Source of the DNA: DRKI01 sp011051875
Lineage (GTDB): Bacteria; Desulfobacterota; Desulfobulbia; Desulfobulbales; Desulfobulbaceae
Reading direction: 5' to 3'
DNA length: 59,591 nt
NCBI GenBank assembly: GCA_026990385.1
Contig: JALXDL010000068.1
Span: 1 to 59,591, forward strand
The notes beneath the pieces were generated by a model. It saw only the letters and a program-made list of their open reading frames with translations. It made no database searches and was not told the origin of the DNA. The translations under genes were made by a program, and so were the position numbers. Positions 35,299-43,629 of this stretch are shown here, piece by piece (the stretch's first letter is position 1; every line of letters begins with the position of its first letter).

Positions 35299-35417
35299 CG
35301 TCACAGGCACTCCGCCACTGCACGGTCGCGCCGCTCCGCATACCGGGGGTATAGCGAATCGGCGAGCCTGCACAGATTTGGGTCGTCTGTGCCAACTTAC
35401 AGTTTTGAGGCTGTGAC
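35299..35417 (+). repeat. Dispersed structured repeat, partial or divergent copy 3
   Basis: The first half follows the other two copies: GTCACAGGC, TCC, CTGCACG, then ATACCGGGGGTAT as the counterpart of the ATAC-GGGG-GTAT stem. The second half diverges. The unit is bounded by GTCACAG (35299-35305) and its inverted repeat CTGTGAC (35411-35417). Confidence 0.5.
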
Positions 35418-35498
35418 AACAACGAGTTAGTACCAAAAAGACCTAAAAAGAACTTCTTGATTAATCATTTTCTCCTCATGATTAGGGAGGGTTGGGAA

Positions 35499-38342
35499 AT
35501 GATGACAAAAACATTTTTTCCATATGGTATGTCAGTCTTGATAGTCTTCATATTTCTTTTCCTGCCAGTCGAAACTGTTGCGGCTCCTCCTCAAATCACC
35601 AATCCAATGACAATGGCCAAGTTCGGCAAACTGCTTGATTCCGATGGAGCTTCCAATAATGGATTTGCCTACAGCGTCGCTGTCAGCGGTGATATTCTGG
35701 TCATAGGTCGCATCAGCTTCCTTCATGGCAAAGTAAATATTTTTCAATACAGTACCACATCCCATCAGTACGAACAGGTAGCACAATTGATACCATCCGA
35801 TATATCAACCGGAGATTTTTTTGGTATAACTGTCGCTATCAGCGGGAATACCATCGTCGTTGGAGCATCAGGGGATGAAAATAAGACAGGTTCCGCCTAT
35901 GTCTTTGTGGAGCCTGCCGGCGGCTGGCGCGGCACATTAAAAGAAAATGCAAAACTTTCAGCCTCTGACGCCTTTGTAGGAAATGAGTTTGGCAGGAGTG
36001 TTGCCATCAGTGGCGACACCGTTGTAGTTGGCTCCCTTGGAGATCAATATAACTCCGGACAGGTGTATATTTTCTGCAAACCGGCCGGGGGATGGAGCGG
36101 AAATTTGCTGGAACAAGCCATATTTATCCCGTCAGACCCTCAACATTTCAATATTTTTGGCCACAGTGTCGCCATTAGCGGTGATACAGTCGTTGCGGGA
36201 GCTCCCGATGCCGCTGGATCAACCGGAGGTTCAGTCTACATTTTGGAAAAACCGGTCGGCGGCTGGAACGGTACACTTACGGAAACAGCGAAACTTTCGG
36301 CCTCGGATGCTGACCCCGGAGCTGGATTAGGCATCAGCGTGGACTTTACCGGTGACACTCTCGTTGTTGGCGCAGATGATAATAGCGATATTGGTTCGGC
36401 CTATGTTTACGTCAAGCCAGCCGGGGGATGGCAGAATATGTCGGAAGATGCGAAACTCACCCCTTCGGATGGATCCTCAGATGACAAGTTTGGCACAAGT
36501 GTCGCCATCGGTGGCGATACTATCGTCGTGGGAGCCGCTTGGGATGACAGTAAGACCGGTTCCGCTTATATCTTTGTGAAACCTGCCGGCGGCTGGAGTG
36601 GCACGTTGATAGAAACATCCAAACTCAAAGCCCCGGATGCTTCACCTGGTGATAGCTTCGGATACAGTATCGCTGTCGGCGACGACATGGTTCTTGTTGG
36701 GGCACCCTTTGCTGACGACCTGGGATCCGATTCGGGTTCGGCCTATATTTATCGACCGACGATAGTCACAGACATCCCGGAGCATAAGAAAATCGCCATA
36801 GATATAAAAGCCATTGATCCAAATCCCGGAGATATCATCACCTACAGCCTGGACAGCAGCGAAGACAGTGATAATTTCGTTATTGACCACGGAAACGGGG
36901 TCATCCGTTTTGTGCAGGTCCCGGATTATGAACAGCCCCGTGACAGCAACCTTGACAACACATACAAGCTTCTTGTCTCTGTGCACGATGATTTTGGAGA
37001 AAGCAGCTTCAATCCATTATGGGTACGGGTAACTGATCTTGAATACGAAGGACCGACTCCAAATCCAAGAGCCTTCAAGGAACAGCAAAATGTCCGAGGG
37101 ACGACCACCGTGAGTGATGATAATTGTGGTTACAGTGTCGCTCTCAGTGGTGATACACTGGTCATTGCCGCGCCCTTTAACGATTATACAGGGCAAGACT
37201 CGGGGATTGCATATGTTTTCCAATATAGCCACTCTCTGAAACGATACCGGCAGGTCGCGAGACTGACACCATCCGATGGATCGGCGTATGATTATTTTGG
37301 AAACAGTGTCGCCATAGACGGTAATACCGTGGTGGTAGGTGCATATGGTGATGACGATTCCGGCAGCACCTCCGGTTCCGCCTACCTGTTCAGCCGTCCA
37401 GCCAACGGTTGGAGCAGTATGCATGAAAGCGCTAAGCTGACAGCATCGGATGCGACCGGTGGGGATCATTTTGGCTACAGTGTTGCCATAGACGGTGATA
37501 CCGTGGTGGTGGGCGCATATGGTGATGGTGATTTCGGTATCTCCTCCGGTTCAGCGTATCTGTTCAGCAAACCTGCCGGTGGTTGGGTCGGCCCTGTTCA
37601 TGAAAGTGCCAAGTTGACACCTTCAGATGGCGAGGCCTATGACTATTTTGGCTACAGTGTTGCCATAGACGGGAACACCGTGGTGGTGGGTGCATATGGT
37701 GATGGTGATTTCGGCATCTTCTCCGGCTCAGCGTATCTGTTCAGCAAACCTGCCGGTGGTTGGGTCGGTCCTGTCCATGAAAGCGCCAAGTTGACATCTT
37801 CAGATGGCGCGGCTTATGACTATTTTGGCTACAGTGTTGCCATAGACGGGAACACCGTGGTGGTGGGTGCATATGGTGATGACGATTCCGGCGATTCCTC
37901 CGGTTCTGTCTATTTGTTCAGGCGGCCGGACAGTGGCTGGAAGAGTATGATGGAAAGCGCCAAGCTGATGCCATCAGATGGCGCGGCTTACGACTATTTT
38001 GGCTACAGAGTCGCCATAGATGGTGATACCGTGGTGGTGGGCGCGTATGGTGATGATGATTCCGGCGATGCCTCCGGTTCGGCCTACCTGTTCAGCAGAC
38101 CTTTCGGGGGATGGACCCGCGGGCATCAGAATGCCAGGCTCTCGGCTGCGGATGGGGAGGCACACGATTTTTTTGGCTCGAGTGTTGCTGTTAGCGGTAA
38201 TACGGTTGTGATCGGGGCCAAAGGAGACAAGGAAAGAGGAACTGGTTCCGGTTCCGCATACATCTTCCAAGCAGAGAGTCATAGCATTCTCTATCTGTCT
38301 TTGCCGGCCATCTTAAGGGCTGGAGTTGGGAAAAAGAAGTGA
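35499..38342 (+). CDS. Large secreted FG-GAP-type repeat protein
   Basis: The 947-residue protein has a signal peptide (hydrophobic residues about 11-29, cleaved near VETVAA). It then holds about a dozen repeats of near 58 residues, each with FGYSVAIDGNTVVVGAYGD-like strands and a following SGSAYLFSKPAGGW. These are FG-GAP/integrin-alpha-like blades, probably Ca2+-binding propellers. At about residues 425-525 a cadherin-like domain interrupts them (DPNPGDIITYSLDSSED). The last residues, LYLSLPAILRAGVGKKK, are a hydrophobic tail with basic end. Base composition is clearly more AT-rich than the flanking genes. I chose the ATG at 35499 because AGGGAGG lies eight bases upstream. A weak hairpin with GGGGTTTT follows at 38374. 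The product is probably a cell-surface or matrix protein. Confidence 0.88.
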   Translation: MMTKTFFPYGMSVLIVFIFLFLPVETVAAPPQITNPMTMAKFGKLLDSDGASNNGFAYSVAVSGDILVIGRISFLHGKVNIFQYSTTSHQYEQVAQLIPSDISTGDFFGITVAISGNTIVVGASGDENKTGSAYVFVEPAGGWRGTLKENAKLSASDAFVGNEFGRSVAISGDTVVVGSLGDQYNSGQVYIFCKPAGGWSGNLLEQAIFIPSDPQHFNIFGHSVAISGDTVVAGAPDAAGSTGGSVYILEKPVGGWNGTLTETAKLSASDADPGAGLGISVDFTGDTLVVGADDNSDIGSAYVYVKPAGGWQNMSEDAKLTPSDGSSDDKFGTSVAIGGDTIVVGAAWDDSKTGSAYIFVKPAGGWSGTLIETSKLKAPDASPGDSFGYSIAVGDDMVLVGAPFADDLGSDSGSAYIYRPTIVTDIPEHKKIAIDIKAIDPNPGDIITYSLDSSEDSDNFVIDHGNGVIRFVQVPDYEQPRDSNLDNTYKLLVSVHDDFGESSFNPLWVRVTDLEYEGPTPNPRAFKEQQNVRGTTTVSDDNCGYSVALSGDTLVIAAPFNDYTGQDSGIAYVFQYSHSLKRYRQVARLTPSDGSAYDYFGNSVAIDGNTVVVGAYGDDDSGSTSGSAYLFSRPANGWSSMHESAKLTASDATGGDHFGYSVAIDGDTVVVGAYGDGDFGISSGSAYLFSKPAGGWVGPVHESAKLTPSDGEAYDYFGYSVAIDGNTVVVGAYGDGDFGIFSGSAYLFSKPAGGWVGPVHESAKLTSSDGAAYDYFGYSVAIDGNTVVVGAYGDDDSGDSSGSVYLFRRPDSGWKSMMESAKLMPSDGAAYDYFGYRVAIDGDTVVVGAYGDDDSGDASGSAYLFSRPFGGWTRGHQNARLSAADGEAHDFFGSSVAVSGNTVVIGAKGDKERGTGSGSAYIFQAESHSILYLSLPAILRAGVGKKK
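37299..38175 (+). repeat. Near-identical tandem DNA repeats within the FG-GAP gene
   Basis: Units of 174-177 bases begin at about 37299, 37473, 37650, 37827 and 38001, each with a GG(C/A)TACAG-type start followed by the same GTTGCCATAGACGG block. Neighbouring units are almost identical, especially 37473-37826. This indicates recent duplication or gene conversion, and copy number may vary between strains. Confidence 0.85.
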
Positions 38343-38623
38343 CAGATTACCTCGAAAAATTACTCTCTTGACCTATCACCGTGCGAGGTCGGGGTTTTGC
38401 TTGATCCTGTTGGAGCCGTAAAGATTTACATGTAACGTCCCGCTAGTTCGTGAAGGCGGGCTTGGGTGGCCAGGCGTGTCTGCGGATCCGGAGGTGGTGC
38501 CCATACCGGCTCACCAGATGAGATATTCCTCAAAAACGGCTGGCTGCAGACCATGCAACAAGGTCATGTCAGGGCAGGAAACAACGGGACAGGCCCTGCA
38601 CCTTGCCGACAGGGGAACATTTT

Positions 38624-40675
38624 TCATGAGACATACATCCGGTCAAGGCCGGCGAACATCCGGACGCGGGTCTCATTGAAGCGGTTCAACTTTTCCCTGG
38701 CCTCGCTGAACTTCTGGTCGTTGACAGCGGCCACAATCTCACGGGCAAGATCGTGAACCAGGCGGTGGAGCTGTTCCACCTCGCGGAAATGCCTGTCCTC
38801 TGCCATTGCCTGTCCTTCGGGGCTGTGAATCCAGCGACCGAAGTCGCACTCATGGGCTGCGGTGACCTGGGACGGCTCAAGCTGCCGTTCTCCCTTGACC
38901 ACCTGTGCCAGTCTCTCCTTCCAGGCCATGTGGGCCTGCTTGACTGACTCGATGTCAAACTTGACCGTACCAAGTTTCAGCCGGGCCACGGTGTTCTTCA
39001 TGGCATCGGCAATGGCGTTGAGTTCCTGGACATTTGCCCGGACCTCCTCGCCGTCGGCAGCCGACTGGAAGGCCAGTCGGCTGACCATTGTGATATCGCC
39101 GGCAACTTCTCCTGCCACGGTCGAGGTCTGGGCCACGTTTTCGTTCACCTCCCGGATGGCCTCCGAGGCCTGGCTGATATTTGTGCCGATCTCCCGCGAA
39201 GTGACGGTCTGTTCCTCAACCGCCGAGGCGATTCCTGTCACCGTATCATTGATCTCACTGATTATGCCAGAGATCTGATTGATTTCGTGAACAGTGGTGC
39301 TGCTGGTATCCTGAATGCCCTCGATACGCTGCCGGATCTCCAGTGTGGCGTCAACGGTCTGCCTGGCCAACTCCTTGATCTCGTTGGCCACAACGGCAAA
39401 TCCCTTGCCTGCCTCGCCGGCCCGGGCCGCCTCGATGGTGGCATTCAGGGCCAGCAGGTTGGTCTGGGCGGAGATTTCGCTGATCACCTCAGTCACCTTT
39501 GAAATCTCCCTCGCCGCCTTGCCAAGCTGGTCGACATTATCCAGGGCTGAGCCCGACTGGGCCACGGCCCTGCCGGTAATCTCCCGGGCCCGGTCGGCAC
39601 GGCGGGCGATCTCCTGAACCGTATTGCCCATCTCCTCCATGGCCGTGGCCACAACATTCATGTTGACCGACGTCTCCTCCACGGCCGCGGCCACGGAATT
39701 CATGTTGGCGCTCATTTCCTCGGTGGCGGCCGCCACCAGGGAGGACTTGTCCGATGTGGTGTCCGCATTGACGACCATGGATTTTGACACGGAATTCAAA
39801 TCGGCTGCCGTCATCCGCAGACCGGCCGCATCCCTGTTGATGGCGAGAAAATCTCTCCGCAGGTCGGTACGGAGCCTGTTGACGGCATTGGCCAGGCGGC
39901 CGAATTCATCCCGCTGATTTATCTCCAGAGTCCTGGAAAAATCGCCTTTCCCCAATGTCTCGGTAAAAGCGATGGTCTTGTTGATGAGGCGTGAGAAGAT
40001 TGTGGCGAGCAGAAAACTGATCCCCACGGCAACAACAGCGGCCCCGACAGTGACCGCCAACAGCAGCCGATCACCGGTGGTGATGGTTTCGTTGGTCTTG
40101 ACACTGATCAGGTTGATATCCCGTTCGATGAGCTTTTCCAGGTTCTCCAGATCCTGGAACAGGAGAACCGCTTCCCGATCCACCCCCTCATCCAGCCCGC
40201 TCAGGTCATCGATGGCGACCTGTTGTCCGGAGAGCCGTTTTCTGACCAAGGTCACCGCTCTGCTGGCCTCCGGGGCGATCTTCTGGAAAAAGACCCGGCG
40301 GGCATGATCCACGGCGGCCCGCTGGTCAGGATCCTGCAGGGCGGCCATGGGCGTGTCACCCCCACGGCCCTCAAGGAGAGCCTTGAAAAAACGGTTCGCC
40401 TCGGCATGGTTGGCACTCATCTGCCGCTCCAGTTCCCGGAGCTCGTCGGGCGACGTCGCAAAAAGAATGTCCATCAGGATCCGCTGTTCCCGCAACACCG
40501 AAACCTTGATTTCGTTAGCGGCATCGACCACAGGAAAGAGGGTATCCAGCCGATGAACCTGATCGATGATCCGCTGCATTCCGATATGGCCGACAGCTCC
40601 GATAAGGAGCATCATCACCAAAACCACGGCAAAGGCCAGTAATTGCTTAGCAAAAAACGGCAGGTCCTTCAGCAT
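38624..40675 (-). CDS. Methyl-accepting chemotaxis protein with C-terminal CZB domain
   Basis: The protein of about 683 residues has a membrane segment at about residues 11-32, a helical periplasmic sensor domain, a second membrane segment near 205-227, a HAMP domain and the signalling hairpin with the conserved tip EISAQTNLLALNATIEAARAG. After the signalling domain comes a chemoreceptor zinc-binding (CZB) domain with HECDFGRWI and further His residues in EQLHRLVHDL. CZB domains bind zinc and sense hypochlorite or zinc. I chose the ATG at 40675 because GGAGG lies six bases upstream; the ATG at 40678 is only three bases from it. No chemotaxis kinase genes are adjacent. The 281 bases before 38624 hold only weak hairpins. 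Confidence 0.93.
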   Translation of the reverse strand: MLKDLPFFAKQLLAFAVVLVMMLLIGAVGHIGMQRIIDQVHRLDTLFPVVDAANEIKVSVLREQRILMDILFATSPDELRELERQMSANHAEANRFFKALLEGRGGDTPMAALQDPDQRAAVDHARRVFFQKIAPEASRAVTLVRKRLSGQQVAIDDLSGLDEGVDREAVLLFQDLENLEKLIERDINLISVKTNETITTGDRLLLAVTVGAAVVAVGISFLLATIFSRLINKTIAFTETLGKGDFSRTLEINQRDEFGRLANAVNRLRTDLRRDFLAINRDAAGLRMTAADLNSVSKSMVVNADTTSDKSSLVAAATEEMSANMNSVAAAVEETSVNMNVVATAMEEMGNTVQEIARRADRAREITGRAVAQSGSALDNVDQLGKAAREISKVTEVISEISAQTNLLALNATIEAARAGEAGKGFAVVANEIKELARQTVDATLEIRQRIEGIQDTSSTTVHEINQISGIISEINDTVTGIASAVEEQTVTSREIGTNISQASEAIREVNENVAQTSTVAGEVAGDITMVSRLAFQSAADGEEVRANVQELNAIADAMKNTVARLKLGTVKFDIESVKQAHMAWKERLAQVVKGERQLEPSQVTAAHECDFGRWIHSPEGQAMAEDRHFREVEQLHRLVHDLAREIVAAVNDQKFSEAREKLNRFNETRVRMFAGLDRMYVS

Positions 40676-40915
40676 CATGTTCCTCCCCTTGTTAGATTGA
40701 ACCTATCAGCCCCGGTGAACCCTCTGTCGTCGGCAGGCAGGTGTACAGCCTTAGGGATTGGGAAGCCGAATGGACTGACAGAGAAAAGGCGACCCGGGAA
40801 AGGGCCAAAGACCACGGTACTGACCGGCAGAAGATGACCCTCCTGTGACATTTTGCCATAGGCCGGCCTGGACAATCAAAAAAAATTGTTGCGGCAGTAG
40901 GAAAAAACGGAAAAA

Positions 40916-41746
40916 TCAGAATTGATCACACAGCTGCAGGCTCTCGCTGGCAAGCCGCATATGTTCTTTTTCGGCCTGGGCAATGACCAGGAAAGGATCC
41001 TCCATGTCGCTCCCCGAGAAACGATGGGCCATGCCCCTGTACAGGTCATAGGCGGCCAGCTCGATGGCCAGTGACATCTCGACGATCTCGATGCACCCGT
41101 CTTCAGCCGTCTCTTCCAGGCGGGCGAGCATGTCGGCCACATCCGTGCCGCCCTCGACTATTGCGCCGGCAAGAGAACCATAGACCTCGGCAAAGGAAGG
41201 CGCCTCGCTCTCCTCCCGGATCCAGTAGCGGTAGACCAGGTGGGCATGTTCTTCCTCCGCCCTCGCCAGCAGGCGCATGGCAGGGGCAAACGGAGACGCC
41301 GGATGGCGTGCCAGGACGGCCTCGTACCAGCGCTGGGCCCCTCGCTCCATGTCCATGGCCCGGTACAGAATATCGGCCGGGGTGCCTGAAAGATCGAAGA
41401 CAGCGAGAGCCGGCATATCCTCAAGGGTCTGACCGTCCCAGGCCAGGATACCGCCCAGCAGGTTATATATTCTGCGGGAACCTTCCGGTACACTGCTGTA
41501 GAAATGGGCCGCCGCCCGCGACCTCTTGCCGGAACGTCAGTAAAAGACAATATCACGATCCGCGGGCAATTCGGCCAGCCGGGCCGGGAGCTCGGCCAGC
41601 GGGAGGAGACGCGCGCCGGGGATATGCGAGGCGGCATATTCCTTTGCCTGGCGGACATCGACCAGCAGGTACTGGTTTTCATGATGTGCCGCCATGTACC
41701 TGCGTAACTCGGCCGCAGACAGATCTATGAATTCCCGGTGTTCCAT
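40916..41746 (-). CDS. Rhodanese / ferritin-like fusion with TGA (selenocysteine) at the catalytic Cys position
   Basis: The frame is 276 residues if the TGA at 41537-41539 is read as an amino acid. Residues 1-115 are a rhodanese domain (LLVDVRQAKEYAASHIPGA, DIVFY-TGA-RSGKRS, YNLLGGILAWDG). In rhodaneses the active loop is CRxGxRS, so the TGA falls exactly on the catalytic cysteine and the sequence continues in frame without any shift. Residues from about 120 form a ferritin-like helical bundle with two ExxH motifs (EEEH and EKEH) plus further Glu, enough for a di-iron site. Codon use is normal on both sides. Read as two genes it would be a 69-residue rhodanese fragment and a 166-residue ferritin-like protein, which is less likely. 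Selenocysteine at this position would act as sulfur or selenium carrier; the ferritin-like domain may supply peroxide reduction. Confidence 0.85.
41515..41539 (-). promoter_or_regulatory. Candidate SECIS hairpin after the UGA codon
   Basis: Just downstream of the UGA (41539-41537), bases 41533-41528 pair with 41519-41515 as U-G, C-G, C-G, G-C and C-G, with one bulged G on the 5' side. The eight-base loop reads AAGAGGUC, so GGU begins 13 bases after the UGA. Bacterial SECIS elements have a short stem with a 5' bulge and a GGU/GU in the loop within the coding sequence just after UGA. The fold is done by hand. Confidence 0.5.
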
Positions 41747-42377
41747 GTTTCTACCTCGTCAGGTGTCCAGGTTCGGGGACGCCGCCTGCATCGACAAAGA
41801 TGTCGAACAAGGACAAAATCTGTCACCATCCGAATGTCCGTAACTGATTACAGGATTAAGAATGCGTTGCTTTCACATCATCGAAACTGCAGGTTGGCAC
41901 AGGTGCGCCGTATCTGTGCAGGCATGCCGGTTCGCAACAGGATCTCTATAGCGGGGCTGGCGCGACCGTGCAGAGACGGGAGTGCAGGGACAACGTGCGA
42001 ACGTCCTGTTCCTGCCAGACCGGAGATCCTGCAGCCCCCCTGCAGGCCCTGTGGTGGTACAGGGGTTAAAGGCAGGGGGTCCGGGTCCTGCCGCCGGACG
42101 GTTCCGGCATGATTCCTGCTAAAAAGCCCGTAACCGCTACCGCCGGACGATGCAGGATCGACAGGTCTCCAGTGACGCCGCACCAGGGGATACCTGTCAT
42201 CTCATACTCAAACCATACCGTATCACGGGATAAATCACCAGTCGCTTTTTCTGTCATCAACCGCTGCAAGTGACCAGGAAACCGTATCGTTCCGCAGACG
42301 CGACCGTTGACAGGCAGGCGCGCGCAACATGGCCCCGTCTCATGCCCGCTCAGTTGCACCTTACCGGAGAAAACACC
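41747..42377. other. Divergent intergenic region before the DUF4405 operon
   Basis: These 631 bases have no convincing gene. A perfect small hairpin CCTGCAG-CCCCC-CTGCAGG lies at 42028-42046, next to several CTGCAGG and TCCTGC repeats. I looked for a -24/-12 sigma-54 site, since the operon contains a sigma-54 regulator; TGGCAC occurs near 41896 but lacks the matching TTGC element. The region therefore has no assignable promoter. Confidence 0.5.
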
Positions 42378-43208
42378 ATGAACATCCGCAAGATCACCTC
42401 GATGACCATGCTGGTCTCTTTTGTCCTCCTGATCCTGACCAGCGTGGTGCTCTATATCGTGCCGCACGGCCGGGTTGCCTACTGGTCCGACTGGCGTCTC
42501 TGGGGCCTGAGCAAGACCCAGTGGGACAACCTGCACCTCAATCTCGGTCTTCTCTTCCTGCTTGCCGGTTGTATCCATATCTTCTATAACTGGAAACCGA
42601 TCCTTGCGTACCTGAAGGATGGCAGCAGGCGACCCCGGATCTTCACCGCCAGCTTCAACATTGCCCTGCTGCTGTGCCTGGTGGTCGGCGCCGGCACCCT
42701 GCTCGATATCCCACCCATGAGCACGGTGATCCGTTTTGAAGAGAATATCAAGGACCAGGCTGCGGAACAATATGGAGAGCCGCCCTATGGTCATGCAGAG
42801 TTGTCATCACTGAGGCTTTTCGCCCGGCGGACCGATATGGACCTGCAGCAGGCCATTCTCCTCCTGCGGCAGGCAGGTATCCGTTTTTCCGACCCGCGGC
42901 AGACCATCAGGGAGATTGCCCGGCAAAACAACCGGACCCCCAGGGAAATCTTTGCCCTGATGAAACCGGCCATCAAGACACCACCTGACGCGGCAGCCTT
43001 GCCGGACAGTCCGCCCCCGGGATTCGGCCGCCGGCTGCTGACCGAAATATGCAGTGAATATCACCTCGATCTGTCCCGGATCATGACCGCACTTCTCCAG
43101 AAGGGACTGAACGTGGATCCGGAAGAGAGTATCAGGGAAATAGCTGCGGCAAACTCAATGGACCCCCATGCCTTTTTCGAGATACTCCATCAGGCGGCCA
43201 CCAGGTGA
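42378..43208 (+). CDS. DUF4405 membrane protein with duplicated C-terminal helical domain
   Basis: The 276-residue protein has three or more membrane segments in the N-terminal 120 residues: one at about 10-29, one around HLNLGLLFLLAGCIHIFYNW with the paired His and the Asn-Trp of DUF4405, and one at about 90-110. DUF4405 resembles membrane cytochrome b-like proteins, so the His residues could bind haem. The soluble C-terminal part contains two related segments of about 50 residues, ending TIREIARQNNRTPREIF and SIREIAAANSMDPHAFFEI. GGAGA lies eight bases before the ATG. It is the first gene of a four-gene unit with an exported protein, a sensor kinase and a sigma-54 regulator. Confidence 0.8.
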   Translation: MNIRKITSMTMLVSFVLLILTSVVLYIVPHGRVAYWSDWRLWGLSKTQWDNLHLNLGLLFLLAGCIHIFYNWKPILAYLKDGSRRPRIFTASFNIALLLCLVVGAGTLLDIPPMSTVIRFEENIKDQAAEQYGEPPYGHAELSSLRLFARRTDMDLQQAILLLRQAGIRFSDPRQTIREIARQNNRTPREIFALMKPAIKTPPDAAALPDSPPPGFGRRLLTEICSEYHLDLSRIMTALLQKGLNVDPEESIREIAAANSMDPHAFFEILHQAATR

Positions 43209-43212
43209 TACC

Positions 43213-43629
43213 ATGCCGAAGGCGAGCCCCGTCCTGCGCCGGATCGCCGCCGGGCTGCTGGCCGCCGCCATGCTCCTGCTGCCGGCCTTCGGCATGGCCG
43301 AGATGATCACCGGAACCGTTCTCGCTGTGAGCGACAATGGACGGCAGGTAACCCTGCGCCTGACCGACACGTCCGCCCCGCGCACCCTGCTGGTGGTGGC
43401 CACCGGCACCCTGCCCCCCTGTGCCCGCCCCGGGAACATCATCAGGGTCTGGGGAACCTTTGTGCCGGGTGGGAAACGCTTCACAGCCACCGATATCCGG
43501 GGACCGGGCCACGGACATCGCCCAGACCCGACCGGGGTCCGTTACCGGCTCGAACGATCACTGGACCGGGGATACCGATCCGTCCGCCCGCCGCATGCCG
43601 GGGGCAGGGGCAGGATGCGCCGGCCATGA
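43213..43629 (+). CDS. Small exported protein, possibly OB-fold
   Basis: I do not recognise a named family. The 138-residue protein has a signal peptide (about residues 1-29, AAAMLLLPAFGMA), then beta-rich sequence ITGTVLAVSDNGRQVTLRL and GNIIRVWGTFVP that resembles a small OB-fold, and an Arg/Gly/Pro-rich tail. It is probably periplasmic. The gene lies four bases after the DUF4405 gene and overlaps the kinase start by four bases, so it is likely to have a role in the same signalling pathway, for example as a ligand-binding or accessory protein. Confidence 0.72.
   Translation: MPKASPVLRRIAAGLLAAAMLLLPAFGMAEMITGTVLAVSDNGRQVTLRLTDTSAPRTLLVVATGTLPPCARPGNIIRVWGTFVPGGKRFTATDIRGPGHGHRPDPTGVRYRLERSLDRGYRSVRPPHAGGRGRMRRP

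Larger units (their letters stand above)
34951..35498. other. Non-coding, repeat-rich region before the FG-GAP protein gene
   Basis: The stretch holds repeat copies 2 and 3, a strong hairpin and finally the AT-rich leader of the large repeat-protein gene. The sequence from 34409 to 34704, before the broken ORF, shows no feature I can support. Confidence 0.6.

Noticed and set aside
34699..35436. 245-codon minus-strand frame through repeat copy 2
   Set aside because: Part of it is translated from the dispersed repeat, and its partial likeness to a frame at 28613 reflects the shared DNA repeat. Codon-position bias in the 34705-34950 part favours the opposite strand.
37299..38175. Tandem repeats considered as a CRISPR array
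   Set aside because: The units are 174-177 bases, in frame, and encode protein blades; there are no short repeats with unique spacers.
34279..38342. tRNA-Arg as attachment site of an integrated element
   Set aside because: There is no integrase gene and I found no direct repeat of the tRNA 3' end downstream, so an integrative element is not supported.
40916..41746. Two separate genes: a 69-residue rhodanese and a 166-residue ferritin-like protein
   Set aside because: The sequence between the TGA and the ferritin-like ATG encodes the remainder of the rhodanese domain in the same frame, so splitting would leave half a rhodanese untranslated.
41890..41915. Sigma-54 promoter before the DUF4405 operon
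   Set aside because: TGGCAC is present, but the TTGC element at the required spacing is not.
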